Part shown: positions 1 to 10,224 of the stretch, piece after piece | Numbering within the stretch: the stretch's first letter is position 1 | Layout of the letters: the number at the start of each line of letters is the position of its first letter | NCBI RefSeq assembly: GCF_028640845.1 | Contig: NC_080540.1 | Span: 136,924,420 to 136,988,419, forward strand | Reading direction: 5' to 3' | Origin: Ahaetulla prasina | Lineage: Eukaryota; Chordata; Lepidosauria; Squamata; Colubridae | DNA length: 64,000 nucleotides | The notes under the pieces: generated by a model | Told to the model about the DNA's origin: nothing | Seen by the model: the letters and a program-made list of their open reading frames with translations, nothing else | Databases searched by the model: none | Position numbers and translations under genes: made by a program

Positions 1-226
1 TGTCAGAAGCTGGCCTGGGAGATCGCAAATGGTGATCATGTGACTCTGGGATGCTGTAACTGTCGTAAACACATGCTGGTTGCCAAGGAACTCAAATTGC
101 AATCATGTGACTATGAGGAAGCTCTGATGATCTTAAGTGCAAGGACTGATAGTAAGTCACTTTTTTTCATCATTGTTGTAACTGTAAATGGTCACTAAAC
201 AAATGTTTTTAAGTTGAGACTACCTG
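1..226. mobile_element. TIR MITE of the 'ggtagtcctc-gacttac' family, partial copy
   Basis: This is the right-hand part of a non-autonomous DNA element cut by the window start. It shares the gatcatgtgac, gttgccaag and ggtcactaaa blocks with the copies at 9904, 13457, 51353 and 54965. It ends with the terminal repeat gactacctg followed by TA. Complete copies start with the complement (caggtagtc), so termini are inverted and the apparent target duplication is TA, as in Tc1/mariner-type elements. No transposase is encoded. Confidence 0.75.
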
Positions 227-254
227 TACAGCTCTCGTGTGACAGTATCCTTTT

Positions 255-331
255 TAGAATAGAATAGAATAGAATAGAATAGAATAGAACAGAACAGAAC
301 AGAACAGAACAGAACAGAACAGAACAGAATA
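255..331. repeat. (AGAAT)n/(AGAAC)n microsatellite at a LINE 3' end
   Basis: About 15 tandem pentamers begin as agaat units and change to agaac units at about 289. The array abuts the 3' end of the antisense CR1 fragment to its right, so it probably grew from the LINE tail. Confidence 0.9.
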
Positions 332-769
332 ACAGAGTTGGAAGGGACCTTGGAGGTCTTCTAGTCCAACCCCCAGCTTAGGCAGGAAACCCTACACCAC
401 TTCAGACAAATGGTTATCTAATCTCTTCTTAAAAACTTCCAATGTTGGAGCATTTACAACTTCTGGAGGCAAGTTGTTCCACTGATTAATTGTTCTGTCA
501 GGAAATTTCTCCTTAGTTCTAAGTTGCTTTTCTCCTTGATTAGTTTCCACCCATTGCTTCTTGCTCTACCCTCAGGTGCTTTGGAGAATAGTTTGACTCC
601 TTCTTCTTTGTGGCAGCCCCTGAGATATTGGAACACTGCTATCATGTCTCCCCTAGTCTTTCTTTTCATAAGACTAGACATATCCAGTTCTAGCAACCGT
701 TCTTTATATGTTTTATCCTCGAGTCCCCTAATCATCTTTGTTGTTCTTGTCTGCACTCTTTCTAGAGTT
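332..769 (-). mobile_element. CR1-type LINE, 3' end (5'-truncated)
   Basis: Read on the minus strand it encodes the C-terminus of a CR1 ORF2: [16 protein letters not shown], then [28 protein letters not shown] and further on a [17 protein letters not shown] stretch. It ends in the family 3' terminus next to the pentamer array. Versions of the same sequence occur at 6747-7972, 30361-30571 and 60420-60910. The coding part is disrupted, and the copy is only a 5'-truncated tail of the 3-5 kb family length. Confidence 0.88.
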
Positions 770-1012
770 TTTGCGGAGTTGAGAATGAATAGCAGGAGGT
801 AGAAACTCCAAAGTCCTGGATGAATTGCATGTACTGATGTATTTTTTTAATATAGTCACTGGCAATTTCCCATCATTTTTCTTAAAATTATTTTTATTGT
901 TTATGTTTCTGCAGTCTCCATACATTACTGTGGACCTATAGAAGCATCATTTTCATATTTATTACTTCAGTCTAAAGAAGTTTAGTCATTGTGGAGGAGT
1001 AAAATTCATTAG
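770..1012. other. Unassigned AT-rich intron sequence
   Basis: This stretch between the CR1 tail and the L2-like LINE shows no recognisable repeat, exon or signal. Confidence 0.5.
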
Positions 1013-1832
1013 TTGGGCGTCCTCCTGGATGGACGGTTGTCTTTCGAAGATCATCTGATGACCGTCGCCAGGAGGGCTTTCTACCAGGTTCGCCTGGTTC
1101 GCCAGTTGCGCCCCTTCCTCGACCGGGATGCCTTATGCACGGTCACTCATGCTCTGGTTACCTCTCGTTTGGACTACTGTAATGCTCTCTACATGGGGCT
1201 CCCCTTGAAGAGTACCCGGAGGCTCCAGTTGGTTCAGAACGCAGCTGCGCGGGTGATAGTGGGAGCCACACGTTGCTCCCATGTAACACCTCTCCTGCGC
1301 AGTCTGCACTGGCTACCTGTGGTCTTTCGGGTGCACTTCAAGGTGTTGGTGACCACCTTTAAAGCGCTCCATGGCTTAGGGCCAGGGTACTTACGGGCCT
1401 GCTGTTACCGAATACCTCCCACCGACCTGTACGCTCGCACAGAGAGGGACTCCTTAGGGTGCCGTCCGCCAAGCAATGTCGGCTGGCGGCCCCCAGGGGG
1501 AGGGCCTTCTCTGTGGGGGCTCCCACCCTTTGGAACGAACTTCCCCCGGTCTTCGACAATTGCCGGACCTTCGGACTTTCCACCGAGAGTTGAAGACCTA
1601 TTTGTTCGCGCAGGACTGGTATAGGATTTTAATTAGTTTTAACGTTTTAATATTTTATAAATTGGGGTTTTATTTTTAATTGTTTTAATTCGGCCATTTG
1701 TATAATAAGTTTTTTAATCATGTTTTTATGTGTATTTTGCTGTTGTTTTATTATGGCTGTAAACCGCCCTGAGTCCTTCAGGAGAAGGGCGGTATAAAAA
1801 TTTAATAAATAAAATAAAATAAAATAAAAATA
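1013..1832 (+). mobile_element. L2-like (CR1-group) LINE, 5'-truncated 3' end
   Basis: An open frame at 1013-1624 encodes the region after the RT active site: GVLLDGRLSFEDHL, DYCNALYMGLPL, RRLQLVQNAAARVIVGA and LHWLPV. It matches the 3' half of the longer copy at 2766-4891. The 3' UTR ends in a hairpin-like ccgccctgagtcc / agaagggcggta motif and an aataaa-rich tail. This copy keeps the GCGCGGGTG bases that the longer copy has lost, so the frame reads through that point. 5' truncation at about 1013 is typical of target-primed reverse transcription. Confidence 0.88.
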
Positions 1833-2752
1833 AATTAGTTTTTAAACTGGTGGGAAACATCTGAAATATTCATAACCCTTATGAATATTTTCAAAATAGT
1901 TCAGTTATAGTCTGAAGAATAGTCAGATTATGAAAAAAGCAAATGGAAAATGTATATTCAAGTATCTTCATTCTTGCTCCTAAATTAGTAGTACCTGTCC
2001 ATAAATAGTTTATTTACTAAATCTATTCATTTTGCCAGTTACTAGGAAAAGAACTATTAATTTGACCATTTATTAGAAACTTGCTTTAGATCTATTCTTG
2101 AACATTGTTCATCTTAAAATAAAGTTGAGCTGAATAATATCAGAGAAATTAGAATTTTGTTGCACTAGGTAATCTAAGGTGGAAATTAAAGGAAAGATAA
2201 ATTCATTTCATACTCTGCTGAATATAAAAGTTAAAAACAAAAGCAAGTACAACTAATAAGCTACAGTAGGAATCTAGCACATATTGTAATCATAGTCATG
2301 GTGAGAACTGACCTTTCAGGATACATGCATTATAGACTGCCTGCAGGGACACATAATTTATTAATATTTCCCATACTTTTGTTCAGACCTGTGCTATTTT
2401 TAAAGTTCATCAGTGCAGAAATATTTTAACTTGCTTCTCTTAAATGAGACCTAAATTTCATATGCATTTTTTTAACTAGAAAACTTCAGGAAATGACATG
2501 GGGGGAAAAAAGACATTATCTACATAAACACCTTAGCCTTGTGGACTTTTATTTGGAAAAATATTATGTGATATGTTGGAATAACAGCCAACATTCTAAA
2601 TTGGCTTATAAAAATTTAAAACCAGGATAATGCATAGGGTCACTTAATGGATTCCCTCTTTTGAGTAAAAAGGCACAAACCCACAGACAATGTGGAGACT
2701 TATTTTATTTCTGTAGGATTAGCTTGTTTGCTTTGTTTAAGGCTTAAACTTG
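1833..2752. other. Intron sequence without recognised features
   Basis: AT-rich sequence between two L2-like LINE copies. No coding, splice or terminal-repeat signal was recognised on either strand. Confidence 0.5.
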
Positions 2753-2762
2753 CAAGCTAAAC

Positions 2763-4701
2763 TTGAGATGTATAAGCCAGAGAAGACGCCTGGAGAGTTC
2801 TTGGAGGTCTAGCTGTTCCGAGGCTGATCGGACACTAGTGAAGTCCTATACTAGGACTTACCTAGTGGCATTGAGGGATGCGAGGCGTTGCTACGCCTCC
2901 TCCCTCATTGCGTCGGCAGATAACCGCCCAGCCGCCCTGTCTCGGGTGACTCGTTCCCTCCTTCACCAGGGGGAGCGGGATGACCCGTTGCAGGGACGTG
3001 CTGAGGAGTTTAACGGTTATCTATACGATAAAATCGTTCAGCTTCGGGACGGTCTGGACCGAAATTGCAGTGACTCAGGGGAGGCGTCCGAGGGTGGTCT
3101 TGGTGATATTTTATGGGATGAGTTTGACCCTGTGGCTCCCGAGGACATGGACAGGTTGTTGGGTAGGTTGAATGCCACCACATGTTTACTGGACCCGTGC
3201 CCCTCCTGGTTGGTGCTGGCCACCCAGGAGGTGACACGAGGCTGGCTCCAGGCAATTACGAGTGCTTCCTTGGTGGAGGGAGTCTTCCCGGCCGCCTTGA
3301 AAGAGGCGGTGGTGAGACCCCTCCTCAAGAAGCCTGCCTTGGACCCGGCTGTTTTAAGTAACTATCGTCCAGTCTCCAACCTTCGCTTTACGGCGAAGGT
3401 TGTAGAGAGTATGGTGGCATATCAGTTTTCCTTACACCTGGATGAAACTGTCTATCTAGACCTGTTCCAGTCCGGTTTCCGGCCCGGTTACAGCACTGAG
3501 ACGGCTTTGGTCGCGTTGGTGGATGATCTCTGGAGGGCCAGGGATAGGGGTTGTTCCTCTGCCCTGGTCCTATTAGACCTCTCAGCGGCTTTTGATACCA
3601 TCGACCATGGTATCCTGCTGCGCCGGTTGGAGGGATTGGGAGTGGGAGGCACCGTTTATCGGTGGTTCTCCTCCTATCTCTCCGATCGGCCGCAGACGGT
3701 GTTGACGGGGGGGCAGAGGTCGGCTCCGAGGCACCTCACTTGTGGGGTGCCGCAGGGGTCGATTCTCTCGCCCCTCTTGTTCAACATCTATATGAAGCCG
3801 CTGGGTGAGATCATCAGTGGCTTCGGTGTGAGGTACCAGCTGTATGCTGATGACACCCAACTGTACTTTTCCACACCGGGCCACCCCAATGAAGCTATCG
3901 AAGTGCTGTCCCGGTGTCTGGAAGCCGTACGGGTCTGGATGGGGAGAAACAGGCTCAGGCTCAATCCCTCCAAGACAGAGTGGCTGTGGATGCCGGCATC
4001 CCAGTACAGTCGGCTGCAGCCGCAGCTGACTGTTGGGGGCGAGTCATTGGCCCCAATGGAGAGGGTGCGCAACTTGGGCGTCCTCCTGGATGAACGGCTG
4101 TCCTTTGAAGATCATTTGGCGGCCGTCTCCAGGAGAGCTTTTTACCAGGTTCGCCTGGTGCGCCAGTTGCGCCCCTTTCTAGACCGGGATGCCCTATGCA
4201 CGGTCACTCACGCCCTCGTGACGTCTCGTCTAGATTACTGCAATGCTCTCTACATGGGGCTCCCCTTGAAGGGCATCCGGAGACTGCAGTTAGTCCAGAA
4301 TGCGGCTGCTGGTGATAGAAGGAGCCCCTCATGGCTCCCGGGTGACACCTATCCTGCGCAGACTGCACTGGCTACCTGTGGCCTTCCGGGTGCGCTTCAA
4401 GGTGTTGGTGATCACCTTTAAAGTGCTCCATGGCATAGGGCCGGGCTATTTACGGGACCGCCTTCTGCTACCGAATACCTCTCACCGACCCGTGCGCTCT
4501 CACAGAGAGGGACTCCTCAGGGTGCCGTCAGCTAGGCAGTGTCGTCTGGCGACACCCAGGAAGGGCCTTCTCTGCGGGGCTCCGCCTCTGGAACGAGCTC
4601 CCCAGGACTTCGCCAACTCTCGGACCTTAGAACCTTCCGTCGTGAACTTAAAACACACTTATTCAGGTGCGCTGGACTGGATTAGATTTTTTAGCTTTTA
4701 A
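2763..4701 (+). pseudogene. LINE ORF2 remnant: reverse transcriptase, one frameshift
   Basis: The frame 2763-4421 (552 codons) covers the segment before the RT, the RT fingers and palm, and the start of the thumb. Visible motifs are LLDLSAAFDTIDH (residues about 270-282, first catalytic Asp), CGVPQGSILSPLLFNIY (327-343) and YADDTQLY (361-368, catalytic Asp pair). An apparent 2-bp deletion near 4306, after LQLVQNAAA, shifts the frame; the C-terminus continues at 4300-4701 with RRLHWLPVAFRVRFKVL. The endonuclease domain is missing through 5' truncation. The first Met is arbitrary, because the true ORF began upstream in the full-length element. The product would copy its own RNA at a nicked target, but this copy cannot do so. 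Confidence 0.88.
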
Positions 4702-4891
4702 ATTTTAAATTTTATACTGATTTTAATTGGTTTTATTATCTTTAGTTCAATTGGCCGGTTAAATATTTCATTTTAAAATTATTTTAAATTCATTGTTTAT
4801 CTATGTATTTTAATATGGCTGTACACCGCCCTGAGTCCTTCGGGAGAAGGGCGGTCTAGAAATTTGATTAATAAATAAATAAATAAAATAC
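2766..4891 (+). mobile_element. L2-like (CR1-group) LINE, longest copy in the window
   Basis: A 2.1 kb 5'-truncated insertion carrying most of the reverse-transcriptase region, the C-terminus, the ccgccctgagtcc / agaagggcggt 3' end and a (aaat)n tail. The flanks show a likely imperfect 13-bp target duplication: caagctaaacttg at 2753-2765 and caagttaaaatgg at 4892-4904, 10 of 13 bases the same. It is in sense orientation in the RPTOR intron. The family relationship (L2-like within the CR1 group) is by motif recall; a phylogeny could shift the name. Confidence 0.9.
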
Positions 4892-4904
4892 CAAGTTAAA
4901 ATGG

Positions 4905-5653
4905 CAGCGATTGTACAAGATCTATTTGTACAATGCCAAGGTCCCAAGAGTTCAGTAGTAATGAAGATTTTTGTAAAAAATCTCTACATTTATACTCTGG
5001 TATGTAACATTAACTGGGGAGTTTGGCTGGATCAAAACTGGGCTTTAGCTTCTGCAGGATCTTTCTTATTCTTTTTGTTCTATTTTTACAATTAAAAATG
5101 GATTCTACATTTTGTAACAGTCATTAAAAATCCATAGCTTGACTTTGTGTATGGTGCTGCAAAGTCATGTTAGTAGAGACTGGTTTAGTAGAATTAAATC
5201 TTCAAGCTTCTTACGTTAGCTTAACACTTGACAGGCAGTAAAGCTATGTTGGGAGCATTACTATAACAATTAAGTCTAAATAATTAAAGTACAGTATTGG
5301 GTTTTATGAAATCCTAGGTCCAAAAGAAAATTTTGTTCAAAGCACACAATGAAATTTTAATTTATATTCTATTGCCTTTTAATTAGTAAAAAAGAGCAAA
5401 ATACTAGGTCAAAGAGAAGAAAAACAGAACACATTAAAAGTGCTTTAATAAAAAAGAAGAAATGTGACAAAGAAAAAAAGTCATAAAAATAAACAATTCG
5501 GATTCTATGCATATTTGTCTAATGCAAATATTCGAATACATATATATTTCTATTACATTTATATAATCACTTTTTTTAACCAGTTGTATTTTGTAGAAAT
5601 GAATCCCTTATTTCATTACATATATAGTAATATATAGTTTATATATAGTCTAC
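4905..5653. other. AT-rich intron sequence without recognised features
   Basis: Between the L2-like LINE and a hAT MITE. It includes short AT-rich runs such as tatatatagt near 5620, but no recognisable element or exon. Confidence 0.5.
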
Positions 5654-5661
5654 CTCTATAG

Positions 5662-5825
5662 CAGTGCCCTCAACCTTTTGGGCACCAAAAGTGGAGAGAG
5701 GTTTTTCCATGGACCAGAGGAGGTATGGTTTCATGTGTTGCCTGCATCCCACAGATGGGGTTATGCTTGTTTGCATGGACCGATTTCTGGCATGCTGCAA
5801 CCCTGTGCTGGTCCACCGACCCCTG
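5662..5825. mobile_element. hAT-type MITE (164 bp) with perfect 8-bp target duplication
   Basis: Ends are cagtgccctcaacctt and ccaccgacccctg, an inverted-repeat pair of the type seen in hAT non-autonomous elements that begin 'caaccttttgg'. It is bounded by identical 8-mers ctctatag at 5654-5661 and 5826-5833, which fixes the borders exactly. It encodes nothing. Confidence 0.85.
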
Positions 5826-5833
5826 CTCTATAG

Positions 5834-6292
5834 GCAGTCATGGAGCCGCACGTTTATCTTTCCAATGCTGCAGTATCAGCCTTTAACCATAGTAAGGGCA
5901 TGGAGAATCCATTATGCGGTCTGATTGTCACATTCTATGTACCAAGTATAGACAATAGTCCAAAAGAATATTATTTTCTGAAAAAATTAGCTTTTTGTCA
6001 CGCAATCATAATTACATAAGTTTCACTCCCCCTCCCAAAGGTTTGGTAAGTTTAGGACATTATAGAAACGTATGTTTTAAAGAAGCACTATCCTTATTAC
6101 ATCTCTAATGAAATGCTGTTTTTGATAGTTCTTTACTATAGAAACATAACGGAGTCCAATAAAGTCTGAATTCATTTTTTATTTTGGAAGTTGTAATTTG
6201 AGCTTAATTAACACTCTTTTAAGAGCTATAATATTCTTAATTAAACCAGTTTTTATTTTAATTCAAGGCATTTGGAAGAAATAGTCCAACAC
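5834..6292. other. AT-rich intron sequence without recognised features
   Basis: The spacer between two hAT MITEs, with no coding or repeat signal that I can name. Confidence 0.5.
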
Positions 6293-6300
6293 ATCTAGAG

Positions 6301-6710
6301 CAGGGGTGTCTTAATTCAAGGCCTGGGGGCTGGATCTGGCCCATGGGATGCTTAGATTTGGCTGCTCTGGAAACAGCGAAGGACCACCCACGATGCTTCT
6401 GTCAGCAAAAATGGAGCTCAGGCGGGCCGCACACGGCCCCCTGAGCTCCATTTCCGCTGGCAGAGGGTTGCAGCTGGAAATGTGCACCCTCCCCTCCCCG
6501 AGCTCTTTTTGCTGGCAGGGGATTGCAGGAGGCCATTGCAGCCAAAAACGGAGCTCGGGAATCCGTTTTCACTGGCAGAGTGCTTGGGCCACCACAGGTA
6601 ATGCCGACATGAATGTCATCGAGCTGACCATGCCCCCCACCCGCTCCCTCCCCCCAAGGTCAAACAGAATCCTGATGTGGCCCGCAATGAAATTGAGTTT
6701 GACATTCCTG
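6301..6710. mobile_element. hAT-type MITE, 'caggggtgtc' family
   Basis: Ends caggggtgtc and gacattcctg are near-perfect inverted repeats. The flanks atctagag (6293-6300) and atctagaa (6711-6718) form an 8-bp target duplication with one difference. The interior is GC-rich with repeated ggagctc / ctggcag blocks. A second copy of the same family lies at 50586-51008. It is non-autonomous, with no transposase. Confidence 0.88.
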
Positions 6711-6746
6711 ATCTAGAAGATATTTTAGGCTAGTGAAAGCCAATTA

Positions 6747-7972
6747 TAATAATAATAACAGAGTTGGAAGGGACCTTGAAGGTCTTCTAGTCCAACCTCC
6801 TGCCCAGGCAGGAAACCCTACACCATTTCAGACAAATTTCTTAAAAATGTCCAGTGTTGGAGCATTCACAACTTCTGCAGGCAAGTTGTTCCACTGATTA
6901 ATTGTTCTGTCAGGAAACTTTTCCTGATCAGTTTCCACCCATTGCTTCTTGTTCTGCCCTCAGGTGCTTTGGAGAATAGTTTGACTCCCTCTTCTTCGTA
7001 GCAACCCCTAAGATATTGGAACACTGCTATCATGTCTCCCCTAGTCTTTCTTTTCATTAAACTAGACATACTGAGTTCCTGCAGCCGTTCTTCATATGTT
7101 TTAGCTTCCAGTCCCCTAATCATCTTTGTTGCTCTTCTCTGCACTCTTTCTAGAGTCTCAACATCCTTTTTACATTGTGGCAACCAAAACTGAATGCAGT
7201 ATTCCAAGTGTGGCCTTACTAAGGCATTATAAAGTGGTATTAACACTTCATGTGATCTTGATTCTATCCCTCTGTTTATGCAGCCCAGAACTGTGTTGGC
7301 TTTTTTGGCAGCTGCTGCACACTGCTGGCTCATATCTAAATGGTTGTCCACTAGGACTCCAAGATCCCTCTCACAGTTACTACTATTGAGCAAGGTGCCA
7401 CATATACGGTACCTGTGCATTTTGGTTTTTTTGCCTAAATGTAGAACCTTACTTTTTTCACTGTTGAATTTCATTTTGTTAGTGCCCAATGTTCAAGTCT
7501 GTCAAGATCCTTCTGTATCTTGAGCCTTTCTTCTGGAGTGTTGACTATTACTGCCAGCTTGGTGTCATCTGCAAATTTGATGAGTTCCCCATCTATCCCC
7601 TCGTCCAAGTCATTGATGAAGATGTTGAAGAGTACTGGGCTTAAAACAGAGCCTTGGGGAACTCTACTGCATACTTCACTCCATGTGGATGCAGTTTCAT
7701 TGAGGACTACACGTTGAGTGCGGTTGGTCAGCCAGTTACGAATCCATCTGGTGGTGGTGCTGTCTAACCCACATTTTTCTACTTTATGTAGTGGTAGGTT
7801 ATGGTCTACTTTATCAAATGCTTTACTGAAGTCCAAGTAAATTATATCGACAGCATTCCTCTGGTCCACTAATTTTGTCACTTTGTCAAAGAATGCAATA
7901 AGATTAGTCTGGCATGATCTGTTTTTGACAAACCTATGTTGGCTTTTGGTTATCACTTTGTTTTTCTAATTT
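6747..7972 (-). mobile_element. CR1-type LINE, 1.2 kb 5'-truncated copy
   Basis: On the minus strand it runs from within the RT domain to the family 3' end, which abuts (ATA)n. Both flanks carry gccaatta (6739-6746 and 7973-7980), a perfect 8-bp target duplication that sets the limits. It is in antisense orientation within RPTOR. Confidence 0.92.
6866..7956 (-). pseudogene. CR1 ORF2 remnant: reverse transcriptase and C-terminus
   Basis: Two overlapping minus-strand frames (7956-7471 and 7489-6866) make one RT broken by a frameshift near 7480. The first shows IIYLDFSKAFDKVDH (catalytic Asp), RVPQGSVLSPVLFNIFINDL and FADDTKLA (catalytic Asp pair). The second continues [34 protein letters not shown] and [22 protein letters not shown]. 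Canonical order and spacing identify a CR1-clade RT. Endonuclease and ORF1 are absent because the insertion is 5'-truncated. A further deletion removes several codons near the end ([13 protein letters not shown]). Confidence 0.9.
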
Positions 7973-7980
7973 GCCAATTA

Positions 7981-9317
7981 GAATGTATCATGCTTTTTGA
8001 GTTTAAAGTAATATTTTATAGTTTTGTGATTATAATAATTACCTTAAAACATCCAGAAATATGGGTGATTTTTGACTTTACAGACTAATCTTCATCAACG
8101 TTTCTTCCTCCTTATTTTAAGAAAGTTGAGATAGCATTGAAAGGACCTAAAAATTCACGTAGACTTTTTCCTTCTAAACTACTGATCCTGTTCCACCTCA
8201 TCCCATAGGAGCTGAATCATATACCTAACTAACGAGCACTTGGGGTGAAATTAGTAATGTTGAAATCTGCTGCAAATCAAGTGCTATTGATAAACTACCC
8301 CTATGTACTTTATTTCTGTTATTTGAAACCTATTGCCAGTTGGGAGTACTTCTGGAGAAACAAATAGATTTGTATTCAAAAGTCAAGACTATTGATTTTC
8401 CAGCACTGCTGCATTTTTGCTACAGACAGTTCTATGCTACTTTTTGTGCTTGAACTGTGAGCTCTTGTTAAAAATCTTTATTTGGTGCTAAATTGTCTGT
8501 TTTCGCATGCCTATAATAATATATGTGAGAGACAGAACGGTATTCAAAAGGTAGCTTATTATATTTTAACCTATTCAACTATAAACATTTCCTGGATTGA
8601 TTGCAAATTAAAAAAATATACTTTAGAATTTTCAGCCTTCTATTCTGAGCTGCATTATCTTCATGAAAAAGTATAGACTTTTAACATTTTTCTTGATTTC
8701 TTCTTATTTTATTTGCTACCTCATCACATAAAAGTCCAGAGGCCCTTCCGAAGAGTGTGCCCAATGAATGTGCTTAGATAAAGGAAATATTGCTCCTAAG
8801 TGTTATCAATATTTGATTCATTGTATTTGTATATGCATATATTTTCTTACCAAGACTACTTTTTCTGGAAAATTGCTTAGAAGTCTGAAAGTGGAAACTT
8901 TCCTTCTCATCTTGTTTATACTTAAATTATTGTATTTGAACACACTGGAAAAAAAGGTCAGAGGGAGGGATGGATGGATGAATGGATGGATAAAGAGAAG
9001 GGTTTCTGTTGATAAGGAAAAATTATTTATAAGGGGAGTCAGTATGGAGTATTATGTTTGGAGAGGAAGAGCATATGGGAGGAAATAATCCTATTTGTCT
9101 TCAAGAACAATCAGCAAACTATTGCTCATCCTTCCTGGTTTGATATGTGATATCTAGAAAAAAGCTTTCCTAAAAAAAATACATAAAACTCAAGAATAGA
9201 AGATAAATATTGGCATGCCCAGTGCTAGTAACAAATCAAGCACTTGAAATGAAGTATGAAAAACTGAAATGATGTTTGGTTGCAACAAGGTAATAAAAAT
9301 AAGAGGAAAGAGAAGAT
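7981..9317. other. Intron sequence, no identified element
   Basis: AT-rich with short open frames of no recognisable family. A small (GGAT)n-like run (ggatggatggatg) occurs near 8967-8992. Confidence 0.5.
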
Positions 9318-9820
9318 TACTGTATTTTTTGGAGTATAAGATGCTCCAAACTATACGCACCTACCTTTTTTGGGGAGGAAAACAAGAAAAAAAAATTTGC
9401 CTCTGCCTCCCAGCAATTTGCCTCCTTGCAGCAAACAGCCTGCTTTAGTTTCATTTTCATTTTCAGCACAGCCTGATTAGCACAAGAAAAAAAATCTGCC
9501 TCCCAGCAATTTGCCTCCTCCTTGCAGCAAACAGCAGAGGCCTGTGCGGCAATAGGCAATGGTAATCCCTGCAGCTTGAAACAGCTGAGGGTCGGGACAC
9601 TGATCCAACCGACAATCAGCTGCTTGTGCTAAACAGGCTGTGCTGAAGCTGAAAAGAGCTATTTATTGTTTGATGCAAGGAGGTAAATAGCTGGGAGGCA
9701 GAGGCCAAAGGGTGGGGGCTGGCGGGTGGGCAAGGCTACATTTGGTGTATAAGACGCACCCAAATTTTCACCTTTTTTAGGGGGGAAAATGTGTGTCTTA
9801 TACTCCGAAAAATACGGTAT
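9318..9820. mobile_element. TIR MITE, 'ggagtataagac' family, copy 1
   Basis: It starts tactgtattttttggagta and ends with the inverted complement tactccgaaaaatacggta. The interior includes an imperfect internal duplication of a gcctcccagcaatttgcctcc block (about 9403 and 9500). Another copy is at 17397-18045. Non-autonomous; the minus-strand open frame inside is not a gene. Confidence 0.82.
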
Positions 9821-9903
9821 TTAGTTGCACCTTTTTTCTACAAAAATTTTTGTGTTCCATTTTAATAAGGGGATCTCTCTTTAATTGTATGCTTTTAAGT
9901 ACA

Positions 9904-10220
9904 GGTAGTCCTCAATGTACGACCACAATTGAGCCCAAAATTTATGTCATTAAATGGGAAATTTGTTAAGTGAGTTTTGCCCCATTTTACAGCTTTTCTT
10001 GCCACCATTGTTAAGCGAATCACTGCAGTTCTTAAATTAGTCACACAGTTGTTAAGTGAATGTGGTTTCCCAATTGACTTGGTTTATCAGAGGATCGCAA
10101 AAGTGATTCACATGAACTTGGGACATTGCAACCGTCATAAGTATGAATCAGTTGCCTAGCATCTGAATTTTGATCACATGACCATGGAATGCTGCAAACG
10201 GTCGACCTCTGAATAGGCTG
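9904..10220. mobile_element. TIR MITE, 'ggtagtcctc' family, right-truncated
   Basis: It begins with the terminal repeat caggtagtcctcaatgta after TA and follows the family order (gagcccaaaattt, gttaagtgag, gcaaccgtcataa, gatcacatgacc). It stops near 10220 without the opposite terminus. Confidence 0.78.
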
Positions 10221-10224
10221 TTTC

